Assembly: GCA_031279735.1 (NCBI GenBank)
Contig: JAITHX010000116.1
Coordinates: 1-5,017 of the forward strand
Direction: 5' to 3'
Source of the DNA: Prevotellaceae bacterium
GTDB taxonomy: Bacteria; Bacteroidota; Bacteroidia; Bacteroidales; UBA932
DNA length: 5,017 nucleotides
Made by a program: the position numbers and the translations under genes. The notes beneath the pieces are model-generated. The model made no database searches. It worked only from the letters and a program-made list of their open reading frames with translations, and was not told where the DNA came from. Positions 1-5,017 of the stretch are shown here, piece by piece. Within the stretch, counting starts at the first letter, position 1; each line of letters starts with the position of its first letter.

Positions 1-26
1 CCTCTGCGCCCCTTGCGGTAAAAAAA
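1..26 (-). repeat. possible dispersed intergenic repeat of the 'ACCGCAAGGGGCGCAGAGG' type
   Basis: Read on the minus strand, the window edge is a T7 run followed by ACCGCAAGGGGCGCAGAGG. From general knowledge, similar sequences (ACCGCAAAG-GCGCAAAGG types) recur between genes in Bacteroidota and some other phyla. Only one copy lies in this window and it is cut by the edge, so repetition cannot be shown here. It directly follows the hairpin at 27-41 and shares its T run. This is recognition by resemblance, not demonstration. Confidence 0.3.
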
Positions 27-41
27 CACCGCGACGCGGTG
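20..41 (-). terminator. putative Rho-independent terminator (minus strand)
   Basis: On the minus strand the sequence is CACCGC-GTC-GCGGTG followed at once by seven T residues. That is a perfect GC-rich 6-bp stem with a 3-nt loop and a U tract, the classic intrinsic terminator layout. It lies about 210 nt past the stop of the GH43 gene, with no convincing gene between them, so it could end the minus-strand transcript that carries the R-M genes and the glycosidase. The stem is short, and the hairpin may instead belong to an intergenic repeat. Confidence 0.6.
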
Positions 42-60
42 AAGAGCCGCACAGTCCTTT

Positions 61-187
61 AATAAGGGAATAAGGGTGAATATATGCTGTCCGGAGGCTG
101 CTAAGGGCACTTTGAAAAATAAGGGTTTTATGGCTTTTCCACACAATTCCCAGTAGTACCTAAGTTATTTATTCGACATCCCTTATT
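61..187. repeat. cluster of AATAAGGG / CCCTTATT octamers
   Basis: AATAAGGG occurs at 61-68, 69-76 (a direct tandem pair) and 118-125. The inverted form CCCTTATT occurs at 180-187. The last two could pair across about 54 nt. Four copies of an octamer in 127 bases of non-coding DNA is more than expected by chance for this composition, but the sequence gives no function. It may be part of a larger dispersed intergenic element that also includes the terminator hairpin and the heptamer tract on either side. Confidence 0.5.
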
Positions 188-243
188 ATCGCGAATCATA
201 CGATTTGAGACACCATCCATAATCCTCCCCGCGTCCGTCAGGC

Positions 244-264
244 AATTCATAATTCATAATTCAT
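244..264. repeat. heptamer tandem repeat (AATTCAT)x3
   Basis: Three perfect head-to-tail copies of AATTCAT (ATGAATT on the minus strand) lie at 244-250, 251-257 and 258-264, followed by a partial AATT. The tract overlaps the 3' end of the GH43 gene and supplies its last codons (N-Y-E-L) and its TGA stop. Heptameric tracts whose translation reads NYEL are a familiar sight at gene ends and between genes in Bacteroidota; that is general knowledge, not tested here. Seven is not a multiple of three. However, any copy number of two or more leaves the same stop in place; only a single copy would let the frame run on. Confidence 0.85.
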
Positions 265-2338
265 AATTTTCATTAAGCGCCTCTATCGCGAAATAATACT
301 GTGTATCGACGTCGAGTCCTCTGAAGTCGTAGCTTGTGGCGCCGTTTACGGTGATGCAGTTGTAGAGTTTGTCGGGATGAACGCCATAGTAGATGTTGTA
401 ACCGTAGGCGTCGCCTGCCTTATCCCATGTGATCAGGGCGTTTCGCGGGTCGGAAGTCGAGCGGTTCACTTTGAACGAGCTTACTTTCGGGGGCGGACTT
501 CCGCCGGCGCTGCCGAATACTCTCAGGTCGCTCAGGGCGAAGTGACCCGCCGCCGCATGTATGTTTTCCAGTTTCAGGTAACGGGTGCTGACGGGTTCGC
601 GGAGTTGAACGTAGTCGTGGGGGACGTCGGTGTCGTTGTCGCTTTTGTCGATGAGCAGTTCCCATGCTTCGCCGTCGAGCGAGTGGAGGACGCGGTATTG
701 GTGATAGATGTCCATCGCCTTGTTGTACTGCGTAGCCTTATGGTCGTAGTAGTTTATCTGAATGGCGCGCACCTCTTTCGTTGCTCCGAGGTCCATTTGC
801 AGCCATTCGCCGCGTTTGTCGCTTGCCGCGCTCCAGTAGGTGCGGATGTTTTCGTCGGATGCGTTTTGCGGGAGATGTTCGCCGTCGCTCGACGAGGCGG
901 TCATTCGCTTGCCGTAGGAGAGCAGCATCCAGCCGGTGAAGCGGCTTTTGGTGTGGTCGGCTTTGCCGCGCGGGGTGCGACAGGGATAGTCGCCGAAAGC
1001 CGTGTTGCAGTACATCACCCCGTCGTCGTCGAATCCGGCAGGATAGAGCGCTATGCGTCGCTCGAACTTGTATTTGAGCGACAACATGCAGGTGGCTACA
1101 TGCCAGTAGTTGCCGAACCGGTCGGCGAACGTTCCTCCGTGTCCCGCTCCGAGCACGAAGCCGCCCGGTTTGTAGCTCATCGGGTTGTGCTGTTGATAGA
1201 CGAAGGGTCCGAGCGGCTTGTCCGACACGTAAACTCCGTCGGCATACACTTTAAATTCCGTACCCGGCGCTCCGTATTGCAGATAGTATTTGCCGCGATG
1301 CTTGGTCATCCACGCTCCTTCGGTGAACGGCGCGAGTGTCAGACTGTCGTCGTTGTTCATGCCGAATCGTTCCCAGCCGTGCCGGGCTGGGTGCAGCGAC
1401 ATCAGCTCCTCTATTCTGCCGACGGGATAGAATCCATGGCGACTGAGTTCTACGCCCTTGAGCGGGTATTCGTTGCTCGAACCGTAGTACATGTACAGCC
1501 GTCCGTCGTCGTCCTCCAGAAATCCCGGATCCCAGCTCGGAAGCACGGTCTTTTCGACGTAGCGTTTGAATCGTCCGCTTTTCGGGTCGGTCGAGTACCA
1601 CACGGGCATTCCGGCGTAGGTCGAGCCGGTGTAGAACAGCGTGTCGCCCCTGACGAACGCCGCCGGAGCGCAAAGGTCGTCGTCGGTAGGGAAGCGTTGG
1701 AAACTTGCGTAAACGAACTCCCATCGACTCAGATCGCGCGACAGAAAGAATCCCGCCTGATTGGTCGAAAACAGATAGTATTCGTCCTTGTACAGCACGA
1801 TTAGAGGGTCGGCGGTCGAGCGGAACGAGCCGTTTCGCACCACGTCGTTCAGGTAGCATCGGAAATCGTAGCCCATGTTTACGGGGTTGCAGTACGTGTC
1901 GGGATTGTCGTTCTTCGGGTCGAACCAGCGGGTTGCGCGGGCGACGGGGACTGCGGGAGCGATGAGGGCGGCGCTCTCGCGCAGAGGCGACAGCCGGATG
2001 CGGGGCTTTCCGGCGCTGCGGCGGAAATTGAAGCGCTCTATTTCCTTGCCGGGGTAATAGATCATCAGCACCGAGTCGTGTTTTCCGACGGCGAGACTGA
2101 AATAGCCGTCGGCGCGGGAGTTGCAGTGGACGGGACTTGCGAGAGGCATCACCGTTGCTCCGTGCAGTGGCGCGCCGTTTTCGTCGGTCACATATCCTTC
2201 CGTCGTTGCGGGTTTGGCGGTCGAGATGTAATAGTCGCTCACCTGCCCCTTGACCACCTTCACCGAATCGTTGCGCGGCAAGGCGCGGACTTCGAGCGAC
2301 AAGAGGGACAGAGTGAAAAAAATAAATGCGTGCTTCAT
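254..2338 (-). CDS. secreted GH43-family glycoside hydrolase with carboxypeptidase-regulatory-like, F5/8 type C and truncated FN3 domains
   Basis: This 694-residue protein probably removes or cleaves arabinose- or xylose-type residues from plant or mucosal glycans outside the cytoplasm; the substrate cannot be read from the sequence. Residues 1-19 form a signal peptide (MKHAFIFFTLSLLSLEVRA) with no lipobox cysteine, so the protein is likely periplasmic or released. Residues 46-117 resemble the carboxypeptidase-regulatory-like beta-sandwich (EGYVTDENGAPLHGA...DGYF). Residues about 149-455 are the GH43 five-bladed propeller. All three expected acids are present: the base D177 in TADP, the pKa-tuning D270 in SWDPG, and the acid E340 in TEGAW; H400 in GAGHGG also fits. 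Residues 472-610 are a discoidin/F5/8 type C domain, and 617-694 an FN3 domain that stops just after NEN, where the heptamer tract begins. The start overlaps the methyltransferase stop (ATGA). No SusC/SusD partner is in view. Its codon and base use is far richer in GC than the genes upstream. Family assignment is firm; specificity is open. Confidence 0.93.
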   Translation of the reverse strand: MKHAFIFFTLSLLSLEVRALPRNDSVKVVKGQVSDYYISTAKPATTEGYVTDENGAPLHGATVMPLASPVHCNSRADGYFSLAVGKHDSVLMIYYPGKEIERFNFRRSAGKPRIRLSPLRESAALIAPAVPVARATRWFDPKNDNPDTYCNPVNMGYDFRCYLNDVVRNGSFRSTADPLIVLYKDEYYLFSTNQAGFFLSRDLSRWEFVYASFQRFPTDDDLCAPAAFVRGDTLFYTGSTYAGMPVWYSTDPKSGRFKRYVEKTVLPSWDPGFLEDDDGRLYMYYGSSNEYPLKGVELSRHGFYPVGRIEELMSLHPARHGWERFGMNNDDSLTLAPFTEGAWMTKHRGKYYLQYGAPGTEFKVYADGVYVSDKPLGPFVYQQHNPMSYKPGGFVLGAGHGGTFADRFGNYWHVATCMLSLKYKFERRIALYPAGFDDDGVMYCNTAFGDYPCRTPRGKADHTKSRFTGWMLLSYGKRMTASSSDGEHLPQNASDENIRTYWSAASDKRGEWLQMDLGATKEVRAIQINYYDHKATQYNKAMDIYHQYRVLHSLDGEAWELLIDKSDNDTDVPHDYVQLREPVSTRYLKLENIHAAAGHFALSDLRVFGSAGGSPPPKVSSFKVNRSTSDPRNALITWDKAGDAYGYNIYYGVHPDKLYNCITVNGATSYDFRGLDVDTQYYFAIEALNENYEL
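2335..2338 (-). other. ATGA stop/start overlap joining methyltransferase and GH43 genes
   Basis: On the minus strand the GH43 start ATG and the methyltransferase stop TGA share the bases ATGA, the usual arrangement for translational coupling. A purine-rich GGAAGGAG lies more than 30 nt upstream of the ATG, too far to act as its ribosome binding site. No good TAnnTTTG-type promoter stands at a suitable distance; TTAATTTG just upstream is a partial match without a convincing -33 partner. The GH43 gene is therefore probably read, at least in part, from the R-M transcript. Confidence 0.7.
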
Positions 2339-3552
2339 GATAATAAATTAAGAATTGGCAAATTAAATTCTCCTTCCGAATAATTTCCATTCGCATAAAT
2401 GGTGTAATTGCCGATTAAATGAGATGCGGTTTTGTTAATTTGAGTTTTTTTCCTGCTGTTTATATGCTCGTCAAGCGTTTGAGTGCCGTTTTGAAAGCGA
2501 TTTAACATCACTTTAATCGCTTCGGCGCCCATGTCCGCGCCTATCCAATTGCGCTCCAGCTCGTCTGCCGCAACGAGCGTTGTTCCCGACCCCGCAAAAC
2601 AATCCATAATCAAATCGCTTTTGTTTGAAGAAGATAAAATTATCCGCTTTAACATGTCAATATTTTTTTCCGTCGGGTAGCCTGTCGTTTGCGTATTCTG
2701 GTTATTAATATCCAAATAATCAAGCCAAATATCCTGCAAAGCGATTCCGTTGCTTTCGTCCAGATAAACTTTCCGGCGCGGGTTGCCCGTAGAACTCCAG
2801 TAAATTTCACCGTTTCGGTCTAATTCGTCCAATTTGTCGGGTGTAAATTGCCAGTGTTTTCCTTCGGGCGGCAACATTCCCCGCCACATTTTACCTGTTT
2901 CGCCGTTTCGCGTTCCGGGCGCATGAATCGGAACCCGTTTGTAGCGCCTGTCCGTCGCTTCTTCAATAAACGGATATTCTTTCAATATTTTTTCGTCCGT
3001 CCATTGCTCGTACTGTTTATTCCAAACATAATTATTTGATTTCGTATAAAACAATATATAGTCCGAAATATTCCCGAATGAGTTTTTAGTGAAATTTTTC
3101 GACTTGCACTTTTTCCGGGTAATCATGCCGCGAAAATTGCCCGCCCCGAAAATTTCGTCCATCAAAACCTTTATGTGAAAAACCATTTTATTGTCCAAGT
3201 GCACGTAAACGGAACCGTCTATGGACAGCAGCTCCTTCATCAAAAGCAATCTTTTACGCATAAAATCAACATATTCTTCGCCTGTTAAAAGATCGGTGTA
3301 GGCGTCCTGCCGTTTGCGTGTTTGAAAAACGCTGTTGGTAGCATAAGGCGGGTCGATATAAATAAGACGGATTCTCCCTCTGACGCTGCCGTCTTTCAGC
3401 AAATCGTTCATGACAGTCAGATTATCGCCGTAGTACAAGCGATTTTCATCATTGCCGTTTTGCCATATCGGGCGATAAGCAAGTTGTTCGTTATCTCGGA
3501 CAATTGCTTGCAAGTCGCCATTCCACTTGGTTTTAGAAACGCCTGTCGCCAT
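2335..3552 (-). CDS. beta-class amino-DNA methyltransferase (site-specific, probably N6-adenine), modification half of an R-M system
   Basis: This 405-residue enzyme should transfer a methyl group from S-adenosylmethionine to the exocyclic amino group of an adenine (less likely cytosine N4) in a specific DNA site, protecting host DNA. The catalytic motif IV is DPPY at residues 67-70. The AdoMet-binding motif I is DCFAGSGTT at 317-325, preceded by TGYPTEKN (290-297, motif X region) and followed by NWIGAD (335-340). DPPY before the FxGxG motif, with a long central recognition region (about 140-280), is the beta-class order, seen in type II enzymes such as M.HinfI and in type III Mod proteins. 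No type III Res helicase is nearby, so type II is favoured. The start lies 5 nt past the stop of the putative endonuclease, without a Shine-Dalgarno, so the two genes are one operon. Residues 355-405 form a tail of unclear role and contain an A7 run. The gene is AT-rich, unlike the GH43 gene it overlaps. The recognition sequence is unknown. Confidence 0.92.
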   Translation of the reverse strand: MATGVSKTKWNGDLQAIVRDNEQLAYRPIWQNGNDENRLYYGDNLTVMNDLLKDGSVRGRIRLIYIDPPYATNSVFQTRKRQDAYTDLLTGEEYVDFMRKRLLLMKELLSIDGSVYVHLDNKMVFHIKVLMDEIFGAGNFRGMITRKKCKSKNFTKNSFGNISDYILFYTKSNNYVWNKQYEQWTDEKILKEYPFIEEATDRRYKRVPIHAPGTRNGETGKMWRGMLPPEGKHWQFTPDKLDELDRNGEIYWSSTGNPRRKVYLDESNGIALQDIWLDYLDINNQNTQTTGYPTEKNIDMLKRIILSSSNKSDLIMDCFAGSGTTLVAADELERNWIGADMGAEAIKVMLNRFQNGTQTLDEHINSRKKTQINKTASHLIGNYTIYANGNYSEGEFNLPILNLLS

Positions 3553-3557
3553 AATTT

Positions 3558-4430
3558 TTACATTTTAACTGTTAACCATTCCTTAGTAATTCGTTCCGTT
3601 ACCATTCGCAAGGTAAGTACCATAATTTTGCCTTTCCAGCTTTTTTCCAAAGCGGCATAATCATTCCACATGGAACCTAATAGCAAGCCGGGTCCATCAT
3701 TTATAAATATAAGTTTAGTGTTTAACCCCTTCTTTTTTGCGTAGCCTAAAAACTCGTTGGCACAATTCGAGTAACCGCCTGTGCGGTCGTCTTCCTGCGC
3801 TCCGCCTCTGTCGGAATCATAACGAGCCAACCCGACTGCAAGAATTTCGTTCTTATCTTTAATTACAAAATCAACAGGACGATTAGGGTTTGGATAGTCG
3901 GTGAAAATCTCTTTCATCAAAATGTCTTTCCCCGCTCTTTCTGGTCCTATTATTTGAAATTCTGCGAAACTGCTGCGAAAAAGCTCAAAAAAGCGTTCCG
4001 TTAGATCGTATCCTTTTTTGCCTCTGTCTTTGTATTCCCAAAGCAAAGCACACATTGCCTCGTCACACGGGAGACGACTGTCGAACGCTTTCTGCACCTC
4101 ATTGATTGGACGAAATTGATTGGCGAATTTTTTTTCAAATTCTATTGCTTTTGTTTTGCGTTTTGTCATTTCAACAGGTAAGGCTGGACAAACATATCGT
4201 TTAAAAACCCTTAATAATTGAACTCGCATCCAAGTCTCCTGAATTTCTGTGATTTCAAAAAACAATCGAGAAGAAGACTCGGAGGATTTCACAAGTTGTC
4301 CAAACAGTGCCAAAACAGGTTTATACAAGGTGCAGGCATCTTTCAAAATATCGGGATAGTATTCTCCATTCACCAATGTTATCCAATTGGCGACATCCGA
4401 TTTATAGTCGGAAAATGACTTTGTTTTCAT
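3558..4430 (-). CDS. putative restriction endonuclease (divergent PD-(D/E)XK-like), partner of the adjacent methyltransferase
   Basis: This 290-residue protein has no signal peptide or membrane segment. Position is the main clue: it ends 5 nt before a DNA methyltransferase, and its size is normal for a type II endonuclease. The first 150 residues look alpha-helical and charged. Residues 158-245 read like an endonuclease core: FQIIGPERAGKD (158-169), then RPVDFVIKDKNEILAVGL (184-201), a strand-turn-strand with D187 where the PD of PD-(D/E)XK falls. The usual E/QxK is not there; instead comes an acidic, glycine-rich stretch ARYDSDRGGAQEDDRTGGY (202-220), followed by a strand KLIFINDGPG (239-248). 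D187, D205, D207, E213, D214, D215 and E164/K168 are candidate metal or catalytic residues. The start is the ATG 12 nt past the preceding small ORF, with no Shine-Dalgarno. The A8 run at 4128-4135 lies in the reading frame. I do not recognise a named restriction enzyme. R function is inferred from context plus partial motif likeness. Confidence 0.72.
   Translation of the reverse strand: MKTKSFSDYKSDVANWITLVNGEYYPDILKDACTLYKPVLALFGQLVKSSESSSRLFFEITEIQETWMRVQLLRVFKRYVCPALPVEMTKRKTKAIEFEKKFANQFRPINEVQKAFDSRLPCDEAMCALLWEYKDRGKKGYDLTERFFELFRSSFAEFQIIGPERAGKDILMKEIFTDYPNPNRPVDFVIKDKNEILAVGLARYDSDRGGAQEDDRTGGYSNCANEFLGYAKKKGLNTKLIFINDGPGLLLGSMWNDYAALEKSWKGKIMVLTLRMVTERITKEWLTVKM
4128..4135 (-). repeat. 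A8 homopolymer inside the endonuclease gene
   Basis: Eight consecutive A residues on the coding strand (T8 on the plus strand) fall at residues about 99-101 (E-K-K). A one-base slip would put the rest of the putative endonuclease out of frame. The tract is only modest in length for a contingency locus, and AT-rich genes often carry such runs. Confidence 0.9.
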
Positions 4431-4442
4431 TTTGCAATTGAT

Positions 4443-4787
4443 TTATAAGTCTCCATAATCGTAACCTAACTCCTTGCTTAAATCTTCAAGACTTATGCTT
4501 TCGCCGTTCATGCATTGCTCAATGCCGGCGTTTACTCTTGTTCGGTACCGTTCGCCTGTAAGGGCTTCGCCGTCGATTGTATAAGCAACTGTTTCGGTAT
4601 TCGGGTAAAATTTACGTTTATTCGGATGATCCGGCACCAGTTCCGCCGGAAGATATTCCAGCGAAACGATCTTTTGTTCCCCCTCCAGAGGAAGCATATT
4701 GTTCAGCAAGCTCATGCACAAGCGCGGATGATCTCCGAACACCCGCTTGAACGTCAAATCATTTTTAGTGTCCAAATAACCTGTCAT
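4443..4787 (-). CDS. chimeric small protein: Rpn/PD-(D/E)XK transposase-family N-terminus fused to an antitoxin-like C-terminus
   Basis: This 114-residue ORF has two unrelated halves. Residues 1-59 (YLDTKNDLTFKRVFGDHPRL...LEYLPAELVPDHPNKRK) match the conserved start of the Bacteroidota Rpn / putative PD-(D/E)XK transposase proteins, which normally run to roughly 300 residues. Here the nuclease core, which would begin with the SIVDVRC-type strand and its catalytic acids, is missing. From about residue 60 it changes to FYPNTETVAYTIDGEALTG-ERYRTRVNAGIEQCMNGESISLEDLSKELGYDYGDL. This has the look of small antitoxins of Bacteroidota toxin-antitoxin pairs (YTIDGxxLTxxxY...ISxEDLxKE). That second match is from memory and is weaker than the first. 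The ORF ends 12 nt before the endonuclease and has its own possible promoter. No RelE/ParE-like toxin follows. It could be a deletion scar that happens to be in frame, or a retained small regulator of the R-M operon. No nuclease activity is expected. Confidence 0.65.
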   Translation of the reverse strand: MTGYLDTKNDLTFKRVFGDHPRLCMSLLNNMLPLEGEQKIVSLEYLPAELVPDHPNKRKFYPNTETVAYTIDGEALTGERYRTRVNAGIEQCMNGESISLEDLSKELGYDYGDL

Positions 4788-4813
4788 ATCCCTAATATTT
4801 TTAAAATTCGTCG

Positions 4814-4842
4814 TAAAGATAACGATAATAATTGTGAGAAAA
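4814..4842 (-). promoter_or_regulatory. possible Bacteroidota-type promoter for the Rpn-chimera/R/M operon
   Basis: On the minus strand TATCTTTA (4821-4814) matches seven of eight positions of the Bacteroidota -7 element TAnnTTTG. A T4 run (4842-4839), partly like the -33 TTTG, sits 17 nt upstream of it. The start codon follows 26 nt downstream of the -7 element. This is the only gap of more than a dozen bases between the Abi gene and the GH43 gene, so it is the natural place for the operon's promoter. AT-rich DNA gives such matches by chance. Confidence 0.4.
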
Positions 4843-4876
4843 CAGGTTCATATTAAGTTATTGTATGATAAGATAA

Positions 4877-5017
4877 TTACGTTTCCGTCCAGAGCGGCTC
4901 GCTGTGCCAGCCGGCGGGAAAACCCATTGCCGCCCTGTCCACATTGGGATACTTCGCAAACAGTTTTTCGAGTTTTTGCCTGAACGTGTGATTGGGATTG
5001 ACCGTGTTGAGAAAATA
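4877..5017 (-). CDS. Abi_2 / AbiD-AbiF-like abortive infection family protein, C-terminal part only
   Basis: An open frame enters from the right edge and ends with TAA at 4877-4879, giving the last 46 residues of a protein whose start lies outside the window. They read YFLNTVNPNHTFRQ, then KLEKLFAKYPNVDRAAMGF and PAGWHSEPLWTET. The pattern 'NPNHTF..KL..L..KYPN(V/I)D..AMGFP..W..EPLW' is the typical ending of Abi_2 (AbiD/AbiF-like) proteins, which are linked to abortive phage infection and may act as HEPN-type RNases. The catalytic region is not in view, so activity cannot be judged. The gene lies on the same strand as the R-M operon, 89 nt upstream of it, consistent with a small defence cluster. 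Transcription from it could continue into the operon, since no terminator hairpin is visible in the gap. Confidence 0.75.
   Translation of the reverse strand, partial: YFLNTVNPNHTFRQKLEKLFAKYPNVDRAAMGFPAGWHSEPLWTET

Noticed and set aside
128..250. 40-codon minus-strand frame starting inside the heptamer tract (MNCLTDAGRIMDG...GNCVEKP)
   Set aside because: It starts from a repeat unit, has no ribosome binding context, and runs through the octamer-containing non-coding stretch. It is more likely a chance frame in an intergenic repeat.
377..1804. 475-codon plus-strand open frame
   Set aside because: It lies opposite the GH43 gene, whose domains and catalytic residues are clear. The translation is rich in V, R, A and H with no domain pattern, as expected for the antisense of GC-rich coding DNA.
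1251..2396. 381-codon minus-strand frame overlapping the GH43 gene
   Set aside because: It is a shifted frame of the same strand, highly Arg/Pro rich and without domain features. The GH43 frame accounts for this DNA.
2335..3552. Type III Mod subunit as the identity of the methyltransferase
   Set aside because: The motif order would fit, but no Res helicase-nuclease gene is present and the protein is short for Mod. A type II pair with the neighbouring 290-residue protein is simpler.
4515..4856. 113-codon plus-strand frame opposite the Rpn chimera
   Set aside because: It is cysteine/phenylalanine-rich antisense translation with no family likeness. The minus-strand frame carries a clear Rpn start.
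1..5017. CRISPR array, tRNA, rRNA or intact insertion sequence
   Set aside because: No regularly spaced repeats, no cloverleaf or rRNA-like sequence, and no transposase with flanking inverted repeats were seen. The Rpn-like fragment lacks its catalytic core and is not an active mobile element.

Overview
The window looks like a chromosomal segment of a Bacteroidales-type Bacteroidota. The reasons are a secreted multidomain GH43 glycosidase with discoidin and fibronectin-like tails, an Rpn-type N-terminus with the KNDLTFKRVFG signature, the absence of Shine-Dalgarno sequences close to the starts, and a leader element (TATCTTTA) resembling the Bacteroidota -7 consensus TAnnTTTG. Genus and species cannot be read from the sequence.

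All supported genes lie on the minus strand, so the window is best read from right to left. At 4877-5017 is the last part of an Abi_2/AbiD-F-like abortive-infection protein that runs off the edge. After an 89-nt gap with a possible promoter (4814-4842) comes a small chimeric ORF (4443-4787), whose first half is the start of an Rpn/PD-(D/E)XK transposase-nuclease protein and whose second half looks like a small antitoxin. Twelve bases later is a 290-aa protein (3558-4430) interpreted as a divergent restriction endonuclease. Five bases later is a beta-class N6-adenine/N4-cytosine DNA methyltransferase (2335-3552). The methyltransferase stop overlaps by 4 nt (ATGA) the start of a secreted GH43-family glycosidase (254-2338).

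The stretch 2340-4880 is visibly AT-rich and holds defence-type genes (Abi, Rpn/antitoxin, R, M). The GH43 gene is visibly GC-rich. The change falls at the methyltransferase/GH43 overlap, which suggests a horizontally acquired restriction-modification module joined directly to a resident carbohydrate-utilisation gene. The likely working unit is R plus M. The small Rpn/antitoxin chimera is either a remnant or a leader gene of unknown role, and the glycosidase is probably co-transcribed by position rather than functionally linked.

Positions 1-253 hold no convincing gene. They contain a likely intrinsic terminator for the minus strand (20-41), scattered copies of AATAAGGG/CCCTTATT, and a three-unit AATTCAT heptamer tract (244-264). 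The tract supplies the last residues and the stop codon of the GH43 gene, cutting its final FN3 domain slightly short.
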